64,000 nt of DNA, taken from contig CAZHBZ010000003.1 in assembly GCA_964530925.1 (NCBI GenBank), forward strand, positions 1 to 64,000, given 5' to 3'. Shown one piece after another: positions 30,994 through 38,368 of this stretch. The DNA comes from LiPW-15 sp964530925 (GTDB taxonomy: Bacteria; Patescibacteriota; Minisyncoccia; UBA6257; 2-01-FULL-56-20). The notes beneath the pieces were generated by a model that was not told the DNA's origin, did not search any database, and saw only the letters and a program-made list of their open reading frames with translations. The position numbers were made by a program, and so were the translations under genes. Every line of letters begins with the position of its first letter. Position 1 is the first letter of the stretch.

Positions 30994-31624
30994 AAAAGGA
31001 GTTTATAAATTTAGGAATGGAGAGTTTGATGAGGCCAAAAAGATTTTTGAAGATTTGGCATTCGGATATAATTTTGGAGAAGCTTGGGTTTACCTAGGCG
31101 CGCTTAAAATTATTGACCTTGAATCTGGTGCAACAACAGTTCAGCAGGCGCTAGGTTGTTTTGAAAAGGCTGATCAGCTATCTCCTGAAAGAGTTAATGA
31201 GCATCAAGCTCTATATTCTGATTTTGTATTCCCAATGATTAAGTATTTTGGTAGCAAATATTCTGAATCAAGGTCTGGTGAGAGGAGCGCGAAAAGAAAG
31301 ACATTTGGAAATTTGGCGCTTGGCGGACTTTCGCTTTTATTAGGCTCACAAGCCAAAAAAAGTAATGGAAAATTATTAGGGGTGGCTGGCGGCATATTAG
31401 GCGCTTATAGCGCTGACCAGAATAGGCAAAAAGCAGGAGAAATGGTTAAATTAACAGAGTTTTATAAAGATATTATTAGGCAATTAGTTCTATCCGCAAC
31501 TTCCTATTGTCGCAACAATCGCGAAGTTTATTTAAATTTTCAAAGTAAAATCAATGAACTAAGAGAAGCAGATAAAATTTTGGCACCACTGTTGGAATCT
31601 GGGATGAACTTTATACCTACGTGA
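30971..31624 (+). CDS. TPR-like helical protein of unknown function
   Basis: 217 aa. The N-terminal half is TPR/Sel1-like (YKFRNGEFDEAKKIFEDLA, EAWVYLGALKII, ALGCFEKADQLSPE). The middle has a Gly/Leu-rich hydrophobic stretch (LALGGLSLLLGSQAKKSNGKLLGVAGGILGAYSA) that may insert in a membrane. The last part is helical. It overlaps both neighbours (23 nt upstream; 4 nt with the GTG of the protease gene). The sequence looks AT-rich. Confidence 0.6.
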   Translation: MNTSTEFKKGVYKFRNGEFDEAKKIFEDLAFGYNFGEAWVYLGALKIIDLESGATTVQQALGCFEKADQLSPERVNEHQALYSDFVFPMIKYFGSKYSESRSGERSAKRKTFGNLALGGLSLLLGSQAKKSNGKLLGVAGGILGAYSADQNRQKAGEMVKLTEFYKDIIRQLVLSATSYCRNNREVYLNFQSKINELREADKILAPLLESGMNFIPT

Positions 31625-32856
31625 TAATTTTATTAGTCATAATCGGTCTGTCTCTCTTAATTTTGGGCCACGAGGCGGGCCATTTTTTGGTCGCGAAGCT
31701 TAGCGGAATGAAGGTCCACGAATTCGGGTTCGGATTCCCGCCCCGGCTTTTCGGAATAAGGCGATATAAGGGCAAGGTTCTGGTCCCGATAGGGGAAGTG
31801 ACCGAGACGGATGTCGAGGTCAGCCCGCCCAGCGAGCTGGGCGTGGCAAGCATGATTGTGGAAAAAGAAACGCGGGAGGTGGATGTTTTGGAGACCAAAA
31901 CTTTTTGGAAGTTCTTTTGGCGAAGAGAAAAGACAGATGAGTATTTAGATGGTTTCGATGGCGGTACCGTTTATTCCATAAACCTCTTACCTTTCGGCGG
32001 ATTTGTGCGCATCGCGGGAGAAAATGACCATATGGATAAAGACGGGGAGATAGAAAACATTCCCGAAGAGGAAAGAGCCGGACTTTTTACCAGCAAACCT
32101 ATCTGGAAGCGTTCGCTCGTGATGCTTGCGGGGGTTATCGCTAACTTTGTTTTGGGCTGGCTCTTAATTTCTTCCGTTTTTATGGTCGGCATTCCGCCCA
32201 AGGTTGTGGTCGGGGGAATCGAGCCCGGCAGTCCCGCCGAAGCGGTCGGCATATTGGCCGGAGATATAATCAATGATTTTAAAAGCAGTAAAGAGTTCAT
32301 CGAGTTCGTGAACGCGAACAAAGGCAAAGAAATTACTTTAAATATTTTCCGCGAGGGCAAAGACTTAACGATTAAAACTACGCCGAGGATCAATCCGGGG
32401 ACAGGCAAGGGTGCGTTAGGAATCTATCTGGGCGACGGGGGAGTGGAAAAGCAGGGATTCTTCGCTGCGCTTGGCACAGGCTTCACCGCTTCGCTTAGCA
32501 TCATCAAAGATACCGCTCTGGCTTTCTGGGGAATGATGAAGAGTATTTTCGTTCATGGCCAAGTTCCGAGAGATGTGGTCGGTCCTGTGGGTATAGTTTC
32601 TATTGCCGCTCAAACCGGAAAGCTTGGCATTCTTTATTTCCTTCAGCTTTTGGCGCTTATATCTTTGAATCTCGCGGTGATGAACCTTTTGCCTTTTCCG
32701 GCACTGGACGGTGGACGATTCCTGCTCCTCATGGTCGAAAAAGTTAAAGGCTCTCCAGTCAATAAAACTGTTGAAGGTTGGATCAATGCCGCCGGTTTCC
32801 TGGCGCTCATTGCATTAATGATTCTCATCACCATCCGCGACGTCGGGAGGTTATAA
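31621..32856 (+). CDS. rseP: site-2 intramembrane metalloprotease (RseP family)
   Basis: 411 aa with a GTG start overlapping the previous stop (GTGA). Zinc motif HEAGH lies in the first membrane helix. A PDZ domain occupies about 185-265 (GGIEPGSPAEAVGILAGDII), and the second conserved motif NLLPFPALDGG sits in the third membrane helix. This family cleaves membrane-bound regulators such as anti-sigma factors, which fits the two sigma loci in the window, although no link is shown. Confidence 0.93.
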   Translation: MIILLVIIGLSLLILGHEAGHFLVAKLSGMKVHEFGFGFPPRLFGIRRYKGKVLVPIGEVTETDVEVSPPSELGVASMIVEKETREVDVLETKTFWKFFWRREKTDEYLDGFDGGTVYSINLLPFGGFVRIAGENDHMDKDGEIENIPEEERAGLFTSKPIWKRSLVMLAGVIANFVLGWLLISSVFMVGIPPKVVVGGIEPGSPAEAVGILAGDIINDFKSSKEFIEFVNANKGKEITLNIFREGKDLTIKTTPRINPGTGKGALGIYLGDGGVEKQGFFAALGTGFTASLSIIKDTALAFWGMMKSIFVHGQVPRDVVGPVGIVSIAAQTGKLGILYFLQLLALISLNLAVMNLLPFPALDGGRFLLLMVEKVKGSPVNKTVEGWINAAGFLALIALMILITIRDVGRL

Positions 32857-32865
32857 ATAAAAAAG

Positions 32866-32884
32866 GGGAGCCCAATGGGCTCCC
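32866..32884. terminator. hairpin after rseP
   Basis: GGGAGCCC-AAT-GGGCTCCC. The T-run is on the minus-strand side (AAAAAAGG on plus), so plus-strand termination may be weak. Confidence 0.6.
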
Positions 32885-32943
32885 TGTGCTGTGTTTTGTT
32901 TTCTTGTTATTGTCAACGCACTTTTCATTTTTTGTCTCTCATT

Positions 32944-32971
32944 CCGCTGGTCTCCATATGGAGACCAGCGG
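32944..32971. promoter_or_regulatory. 28-bp palindrome, copy 1 (possible operator)
   Basis: The perfect palindrome CCGCTGGTCTCCAT/ATGGAGACCAGCGG has a 20-bp core, TGGTCTCCATATGGAGACCA, that recurs at 33568-33587. It lies about 60 nt before the next start codon. Confidence 0.6.
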
Positions 32972-33032
32972 GTTTTCATCCCTTTACTGCCAAAAATTCA
33001 ATAAAGACGGCATTTTTTGTTATACTTTAAGC

Positions 33033-33548
33033 ATGGTAAAAAACATGTCCAGGGACAAATTTTCTTGGAAAAATGTTTTAAAGGGAGTCGGCATCTTTGC
33101 CGGCGGGATCATTCTGGTGGCGGTAATAGCTTTTGGCGTCTATGAGATCCAAACGGGTTCGCGCGATAAACGCCTTTCGGAAATGGAAACAACCTTAAAG
33201 ATTATCCAGGATAGGTTATTCGAAAAGCAGAATGCCGGGATATACGGAGGAAAGACTCCCGCGGAAACTATTTATCTTTATTATGAATTTTTGGAAAGCC
33301 GGCTTTTCGGGGTGATTGGCACATATTTTATTCCGGAAAAACGAGCAGAAGAGTTCAAGCGTTATGATGGGGTTTCGGAGAAAGAAATATTGGCTTTCGT
33401 AGAAGAACTTCGGGCCGCGGAAATATTGGCGAGAACCGCCGATCCGAATGCTTCTATTTTTACTATGGATTCTCCTGTTGAATTGAAACTTGTGAAAATG
33501 GAAAACGGCGTTTGGGAGTTCGAGTACATAAACCGAAAATTAAAATAA
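33033..33548 (+). CDS. single-pass membrane protein between two palindromes
   Basis: 171 aa from the ATG that has TATACT (33021-33026) 6 nt upstream; a longer frame to 32778 runs through the palindrome and is rejected. There is one membrane segment (VLKGVGIFAGGIILVAVIAFGVYE) followed by a soluble, mainly helical extracytoplasmic part. It is not recognised. Its flanking by two identical palindromes suggests shared control with the following pilin gene. Confidence 0.6.
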   Translation: MVKNMSRDKFSWKNVLKGVGIFAGGIILVAVIAFGVYEIQTGSRDKRLSEMETTLKIIQDRLFEKQNAGIYGGKTPAETIYLYYEFLESRLFGVIGTYFIPEKRAEEFKRYDGVSEKEILAFVEELRAAEILARTADPNASIFTMDSPVELKLVKMENGVWEFEYINRKLK

Positions 33549-33567
33549 CGCATAGACTATTTTCTCC

Positions 33568-33587
33568 TGGTCTCCATATGGAGACCA
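33568..33587. promoter_or_regulatory. 20-bp palindrome, copy 2
   Basis: TGGTCTCCATATGGAGACCA is identical to the core of the palindrome at 32944-32971. It lies 40 nt before the pilin start. Confidence 0.6.
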
Positions 33588-33627
33588 AAACTTTTATGTC
33601 CATTTTCCGAATTCAGATAAATTTCCA

Positions 33628-34917
33628 ATGAAACAATTTTCTCTCTCAAATAAAAAACGTTTTATTTCAGGCACGAGGCACGACCTCAGAAACTCCTTCA
33701 CCCTCATCGAACTCCTCGTAGTCCTAGCAATAGTAGCCATCCTTTCGGTCGTAGTCATAATGACCCTGAATCCTAGCGAACTCCTGAAACAAGCCAGAGA
33801 CTCCAACAGACTCTCCGACCTCTCCACATTAAATACCGCTCTCTCCGCCTACTCCGCAGACGTAAGCGGAGGCTTCATGGGTACAAGCTCCATTGTCTAT
33901 GTCTCTATCCCTGACACTTCTCCTACCTGCGATAACCTGGGGTTACCCACTTCTACCGGCTCAGGTTTTACCTACCGTTGTGTCACGAGTCAAAATCTCA
34001 AAAGAGCCGACGGTACGGGCTGGATACCGGTAGACTTCACTCAGATATCTTTTGGCGCTCCGATCTCCAGTTTGCCCGTGGATCCGGTGAACACCACTAC
34101 AACCGGAAACTATTACACATATGTCTCTGGCGGGTCTTTTATCCTGACCGCAATTCCAGAGTCTCAAAAACAAAAGACAGCTCTCTCTTCCAGTCCCAAT
34201 ATCTCCAATTACCCCGGAGTCATAGCTATGGGAAACAATCTTTCTCTTTCGCCTTTATACAATCCGAGCGGGTTGGTGGGTTATTGGAACTTTGACGATG
34301 GTGCGGGGACTGTGGCCAAGGACTCAAGCGGGAATGGGAATAACGGGACGCTCATGAATTCGCCTGCGTGGCAGACAGCGTCTAATTGTAAGGTGGCGGG
34401 ATGTTTGTATTTCAATGGGACCAATAATTCGGTTCGCGTTTCTACGGCTGCGTCTTTGCAGATGGGCACCAGTTCAATGACCGTGAATTTTCTTATAAAC
34501 TCGGCATCATGGGCTGATTTCAGGGTAATTCTCGGTGCGCCAAGTGTCGGTGGGTCCACAGGTTATGGAATTGGTCAGCACAGCAACCCGCTCTACACGA
34601 ATTATGATGTGTACGGATCAACCGGCGGCGTACAGGCATTCACAACTGCGAATTTAATAACCGCCAATAGGTGGAATAATGTAACGGTTGTTTTTAGCTT
34701 ATCTGACAACGTGATTAAAACTTATAAAGATGGGATACAGATGGATTCACGTGCAATATCAGCCCCCGGTAATGTCCAAAATGCGAATCAGTATATATTC
34801 ATAGGAAGCTATCTGGGCGCGTCTCAATTTTTTCAAGGATACTTAGACGACTTCCGCGTTTATAACCGCGCTCTTTCCGTCGCGGAAATTCTTGCGCTGT
34901 ATAACGCTACCAGATAA
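33628..34917 (+). CDS. type IV pilin-like protein with C-terminal LamG domain
   Basis: A 429-aa protein. The prepilin signal is RNSFTLIELLVVLAIVAILSV, with Ser rather than Gly before the Phe and Glu at +5. The pilin head has Cys residues in PTCDNLGLP and YRCVTSQNL and the pseudopilin motif LPVDPVN...YYTYVS. From about residue 215 a LamG/concanavalin-like domain runs to the end (GLVGYWNFDDGAGTVAKDSSGNGNNG, FQGYLDDFRVYNRALSVAEI). It is probably a surface adhesin displayed on a pilus. Confidence 0.87.
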   Translation: MKQFSLSNKKRFISGTRHDLRNSFTLIELLVVLAIVAILSVVVIMTLNPSELLKQARDSNRLSDLSTLNTALSAYSADVSGGFMGTSSIVYVSIPDTSPTCDNLGLPTSTGSGFTYRCVTSQNLKRADGTGWIPVDFTQISFGAPISSLPVDPVNTTTTGNYYTYVSGGSFILTAIPESQKQKTALSSSPNISNYPGVIAMGNNLSLSPLYNPSGLVGYWNFDDGAGTVAKDSSGNGNNGTLMNSPAWQTASNCKVAGCLYFNGTNNSVRVSTAASLQMGTSSMTVNFLINSASWADFRVILGAPSVGGSTGYGIGQHSNPLYTNYDVYGSTGGVQAFTTANLITANRWNNVTVVFSLSDNVIKTYKDGIQMDSRAISAPGNVQNANQYIFIGSYLGASQFFQGYLDDFRVYNRALSVAEILALYNATR

Positions 34918-34922
34918 TTTGC

Positions 34923-34958
34923 TATAATTGGGGGATGAATCCCGTAGTAGAATTATGA
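34923..34958 (+). other. possible leaderless mini-ORF
   Basis: TATAAT (34923-34928) stands exactly 6 nt before an ATG (34935) that opens a 7-codon frame MNPVVEL ending at TGA. The spacing matches the leaderless promoters of real genes here. It could be a leader peptide or simply a promoter for the small basic protein. Confidence 0.25.
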
Positions 34959-35065
34959 TAAGCTTCGCTTTCATGATTTTAGGGGGAATCAAAATATTGA
35001 AGTTAGCGGTAGTCATTAGAGCACAATAAGTCGAACAAATTAATTAATCATAATTTCACTACAGG

Positions 35066-35146
35066 ATGAATAAAAAGAAAAAGATTGCCAAGAAAAAACA
35101 CGCAAAGAAGGCCGGTAAAAAAGCGTCGGCGAGATACCGCGGATAG
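35066..35146 (+). CDS. very small Lys-rich protein
   Basis: A 26-codon frame beginning MNKKKKIAKKKHAKKAGKK and ending with ARYRG. It contains 13 Lys and 2 Arg and no acidic residue. The composition suggests RNA or DNA binding, like small ribosomal proteins of the bTHX/bS22 type, but I cannot assign it. ACAGG lies just before the ATG, a weak Shine-Dalgarno at best. It is too short for ordinary gene callers. Confidence 0.5.
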   Translation: MNKKKKIAKKKHAKKAGKKASARYRG

Positions 35147-35151
35147 AGAAT

Positions 35152-35194
35152 AGAATTTAGAATCTAGAAAGTAGAATTTAGAAAATAAAATAAC
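35152..35194. repeat. TAGAATTTAGAA-type repeat before the SIMPL gene
   Basis: TAGAATTTAGAATCTAGAAA followed by GTAGAATTTAGAAAATA is a purine-rich tandem repeat. It is a diverged relative of, or similar in style to, the TAGTAGG family and ends just before a start codon. Confidence 0.5.
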
Positions 35195-35195
35195 A

Positions 35196-35921
35196 ATGAA
35201 TACTAATTTTCCAAAATCCTTTGCCTGGATTTTAGGCCTGAGCATAATCATCGCTTTCGCCGTTTTTTCATACTCGTTCTATTCCGCGAGACAGCTGGAT
35301 AATTCGCTTTCCGTCACCGGTTCGGCGAGGAAGCAGGTTGTTTCCGATTCCGTAAAATGGACTTCCGGATTCTCGAGAACCGTTCTGCAGCAGGATTTGA
35401 AATCCGGCTACGCGCAAATGGCCAAGGATCAAGCGTTGGTCGTAAAGTTCTTGAAGGAGAAAGGTATTGCCGATTCCGAAGTTAATATTTCCACGGTCTT
35501 TATGGGCCAGAATTATTACTACGACAAAGGCGCCAGCGCTCCTAAGGAATACAACTTAAACCAAAGCGTGGAGGTTAAATCTTCCGATGTCCAAAAGATC
35601 ACCGATATCGCCAAAAATATTCAGGGGTTGATCGATCAAGGCGTGATATTCTCTACCCAAAATCTTGAGTATTACTACTCCAAACTTTCCGAATTGCGCG
35701 TCTCCTTGCTTTCCGAAGCGATGAAAGATGCGGAAGCAAGAGCCAAGTCTATTGTGGAAAGCGGGGGAGCGAAGATAGGACCTTTAAAGTCCGCGAGCAT
35801 GGGTCCGGTACAAGTCCTCTCCGTCGGTTCGCAAGACGTGATGGACTACGGAAGCTATGATACGAGCAAGATAGATAAAGACGTGATGGTGACTGTGCGA
35901 GCCGCTTATACGATTAAGTAA
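35196..35921 (+). CDS. SIMPL-domain (DUF541) exported protein
   Basis: 241 aa. An N-terminal membrane segment (FAWILGLSIIIAFAVFSYSF) is followed by a SIMPL/DUF541 domain: SLSVTGSARKQVVSDSVKW, the helical DQALVVKFLKEKGI, and LLSEAMKDAEARAKSIVESGG. Proteins of this family are exported and assemble in the periplasm or on the surface; their function is unclear. It has its own terminator. Confidence 0.85.
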   Translation: MNTNFPKSFAWILGLSIIIAFAVFSYSFYSARQLDNSLSVTGSARKQVVSDSVKWTSGFSRTVLQQDLKSGYAQMAKDQALVVKFLKEKGIADSEVNISTVFMGQNYYYDKGASAPKEYNLNQSVEVKSSDVQKITDIAKNIQGLIDQGVIFSTQNLEYYYSKLSELRVSLLSEAMKDAEARAKSIVESGGAKIGPLKSASMGPVQVLSVGSQDVMDYGSYDTSKIDKDVMVTVRAAYTIK

Positions 35922-35933
35922 ACGATAGCGAAA

Positions 35934-35959
35934 AAACACCCCGGCCTGGGGTGTTTTTG
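35934..35959 (+). terminator. terminator of the SIMPL gene
   Basis: AAACACCCC/GGGGTGTTT is followed by TTG-T. Confidence 0.85.
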
Positions 35960-36023
35960 TTTTAACTCCTATTTGACATATCTAGTACGTTATGGTAGTA
36001 TTTGCGGCAGTAGGAGGTAGCAC

Positions 36024-36233
36024 ATGCCCGGACTCGAAGAGGAAGTGTTCTTCATTTCTGGCCACGAGTTCATCGGGGTGAACAAGGAAGGAAAGCACAG
36101 CCCGACGTGTAAGCTGTGCGCCGAGATCGAAAAGGTGGCGGCGAGCATCGTCCACGACCCCGCCACCTGCGACATCTGCCACGGGGAAATCCCGGGGCAT
36201 AACCCCGAAACGTGTGATCTCTGCAGAAACTAG
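36024..36233 (+). CDS. small three-CxxC zinc-ribbon-like protein
   Basis: 69 aa with three CxxC pairs, CKLC, CDIC and CDLC, and several His residues, so it probably binds one or two zinc ions. It has a promoter TTGACA (35973-35978)/TAGTAT (35996-36001) with a 17-bp spacer, AGGAGG (36012-36017) and a terminator: a complete cassette. Function unknown. Confidence 0.65.
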   Translation: MPGLEEEVFFISGHEFIGVNKEGKHSPTCKLCAEIEKVAASIVHDPATCDICHGEIPGHNPETCDLCRN

Positions 36234-36248
36234 AGCTGACCCGCACAG

Positions 36249-36277
36249 GCGGTCCGACCAATGGTCTGACCGCTTTT
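36249..36277 (+). terminator. terminator of the zinc-ribbon gene
   Basis: GCGGTC (36249-36254) pairs with GACCGC (36268-36273), with inner GACCA/TGGTC, followed by TTTT. Confidence 0.82.
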
Positions 36278-36284
36278 CATTTAT

Positions 36285-37421
36285 TCAATCTTTAACGTTT
36301 GCGCCTATCGCTTCGCTTATATTTTTAAATCCGTCTTTTTTAAGTAGTCTTGGGAGTTCCAGATTTATCTCTGCGGCAAGCTGAGGGCCCATAAATATCA
36401 AGCCGGTTATGAGTTGCACAAGCGAAGCGCCATTTTTAATTTTTGTATAGGCATCCTCGGCGGAAAAAACTCCTCCGCATCCGATGATGACTAGTTTTTT
36501 ACCAAAAGTTTTATAAGCCAGCTTTATTAATTCGTTGGAGCGTTTTTCGGTCGGCTTTCCGCTGAAGTTTCCTTTACCATGGAGAGCAACCTCTTCCGGC
36601 AAGAGATCCGAATGGGAACGGTCTTTCTGGAGATTACCGAATATCACTCCATCTATCCTGAAGGAGTGGATGACCTCGAACATTTTCATCACATCCTCGT
36701 CCGGTTCGGTGATCGGCATTTTTATGAACACCGGCTTTCTGAGATTCAGGGCCGTGATGGCTTCCAAAAGTTCACGCAATTTTTCCGGCGGATAAAAACT
36801 TACGTTCCCGAAAAGATTCGGACAGCTGATATTGAGTTCGTAGTAAGCGAAAGGAAGGTCCGCGGCTTCCGCTTTTTTAAAAGCGGCGATAATGTCGGCG
36901 ATGGCCGCTTCCTGAGTCGCGGTTTCTTTAGAATTGGTTTTGCCGATGGAAAGGCCGACTGGATAAAAGGTCTTTGTGTTTTTGAATTTTTTGATTACCG
37001 CGTCAATGCCCTCATTTTTGAAACCCTTGTTGACCAGGAGTGCGCGGGATTTAACCAAACGGCCGAGCATGGGGCGGGGATTGCCCTCGTAGGGGTGGTT
37101 GGTGATAGTTCCTACTGTTTCGAGTCCAAAGCCCATAAAGGGCAGAATTTTGGTTAATTTGGCTTTATAATCGAAGCCGGTGGCAAGCCCGATGGGGTTC
37201 TCAAACTCAATACCTAGAATATTTTGAGTAAGCATAGGGCTCTCTTTTACCCATAGAGAATAGAAGAGGCAGCGTGCCGGCGGAATGGCGCCCAAAATCC
37301 CGCCAAAATTCACCAAAAAGTCATGAATTGTTTCGGAATTTGTGAGAAAAAGAACGGGACGCAATGCCCGATAAATAGCGCCGCAAAGTTTTACAAATAG
37401 CCGTTTCATAGATACAAGCAT
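36285..37421 (-). CDS. pyrD: dihydroorotate dehydrogenase, class 2-like
   Basis: 378 aa with the N-terminal extension of membrane-associated class 2 enzymes (RLFVKLCGAIYRALRPVLF). FMN barrel motifs NPIGLATGFDYKAKL, GFGLETVGTIT and LVQLITGLIFMGP are seen. The active-site loop reads NISCPNL: Cys at the catalytic-base position, as in class 1, rather than the Ser usual in class 2. It oxidises dihydroorotate to orotate in pyrimidine synthesis. No other pyr gene is in the window. The start may be the second Met (MKRLF). Confidence 0.9.
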   Translation of the reverse strand: MLVSMKRLFVKLCGAIYRALRPVLFLTNSETIHDFLVNFGGILGAIPPARCLFYSLWVKESPMLTQNILGIEFENPIGLATGFDYKAKLTKILPFMGFGLETVGTITNHPYEGNPRPMLGRLVKSRALLVNKGFKNEGIDAVIKKFKNTKTFYPVGLSIGKTNSKETATQEAAIADIIAAFKKAEAADLPFAYYELNISCPNLFGNVSFYPPEKLRELLEAITALNLRKPVFIKMPITEPDEDVMKMFEVIHSFRIDGVIFGNLQKDRSHSDLLPEEVALHGKGNFSGKPTEKRSNELIKLAYKTFGKKLVIIGCGGVFSAEDAYTKIKNGASLVQLITGLIFMGPQLAAEINLELPRLLKKDGFKNISEAIGANVKD

Positions 37422-37444
37422 AAGAGTTTTTGAGCTAAATTAAA

Positions 37445-37482
37445 ACCCCCGCCCAACGTCAATGCGTCTAGGGCGAGGGAAA
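37445..37482 (-). terminator. terminator of the IPT-domain gene
   Basis: CCCCCGCCC (37446-37454) pairs imperfectly with GGGCGAGGG (37471-37479). On the minus strand TTTTA follows. Confidence 0.65.
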
Positions 37483-37501
37483 AAGACAAAACTTTTATTG
37501 G

Positions 37502-38368
37502 TTATTGAACGGAGAACGGCAAGGCATTCGAAGTTCCTCCGTAAGCGCCCGGATTGAACACGGTCAGAAGCACGTTCGTGGTGGTCGCTACATTCGCGGC
37601 CGGAACCGCTACGTTCAACTGAGTGGCGGATACAAACGTTGTTGTAAGCGCGGTGCCTGCCCATTTGGCGACGGAAGCGCTCGTGAAGTTCGTGCCAACG
37701 AGGGTTAGGGTAGTGCCCGCGTTGCCCGAGGTAGTAGACGCGGGAGAGACTGACGTCAAAGTCGGGATGACCATCACCGGAGTGGTGGTTGGGGTCGCGA
37801 CCGGCGGCAGGCCGGCTTTACCGAGAAGGAGGTTAAGTCTTTCGATAAGCGCGTTTATCTGATTACGAAGCTGAATGTTTTCGCTCGAGGCGATCGAAAG
37901 GTTTTCTATTCGCGTTGCCAAGACGACTCCATTAGTATCTATCTTGCCTTGGATGTTCACTGTATCGCCGACATGCAATTCGGTGATGAGCATAGCCCCG
38001 TTTTGCGTTCGAAGATTTGTGGCGGAGGAATAATTTACGGTAAAGGTTATTCCCCAGGATTTTACGGTGAATGAAGAGTTGCCCGCAGTCGGAATAGTCG
38101 CAACGACGCCGCCATTGAGCTTGAATTCTCCGTTCGGGTTGATGGAGAGAGACGCGGGTTTGTTTTTCAGATCGTCGGAGATTTTGACATTCGAAAGCAG
38201 TTTGTTGATGTCCAGGGCCTGTATCTGCTTGGTTATGCCTGCCGGAAAATTGTTTTTCCCGTTATCGTTTTTTCCGCTATCATCGTTGTCTGCCTTAGCG
38301 CTCATCGCGCCGAGGGAGATGGTAAGAATCGCAAAGATTACGGATGCATACTTAAGTTTTTTTATCAT
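37502..38368 (-). CDS. secreted DUF5666/IPT-domain protein
   Basis: 288 aa. A signal peptide (YASVIFAILTISLGAMSAKA) is followed by a DUF5666-like beta region (LITELHVGDTVNIQGKIDTNGVVLATRIENL) and a helical segment NIQLRNQINALIERLNLLL. A C-terminal IPT/TIG domain follows (PTLTSVSPASTTSGNAGTTLTLVGTNF). It is the last gene of a sigma/anti-sigma-like/exported protein set and overlaps the previous gene by 4 nt, so it is probably the regulated output or a sensor. Confidence 0.8.
   Translation of the reverse strand: MIKKLKYASVIFAILTISLGAMSAKADNDDSGKNDNGKNNFPAGITKQIQALDINKLLSNVKISDDLKNKPASLSINPNGEFKLNGGVVATIPTAGNSSFTVKSWGITFTVNYSSATNLRTQNGAMLITELHVGDTVNIQGKIDTNGVVLATRIENLSIASSENIQLRNQINALIERLNLLLGKAGLPPVATPTTTPVMVIPTLTSVSPASTTSGNAGTTLTLVGTNFTSASVAKWAGTALTTTFVSATQLNVAVPAANVATTTNVLLTVFNPGAYGGTSNALPFSVQ

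Noticed and set aside
32778..33032. N-terminal extension of the membrane protein at 33033
   Set aside because: It would translate the rseP 3' end, a terminator hairpin and the palindrome; the ATG at 33033 has a well-placed -10 box.
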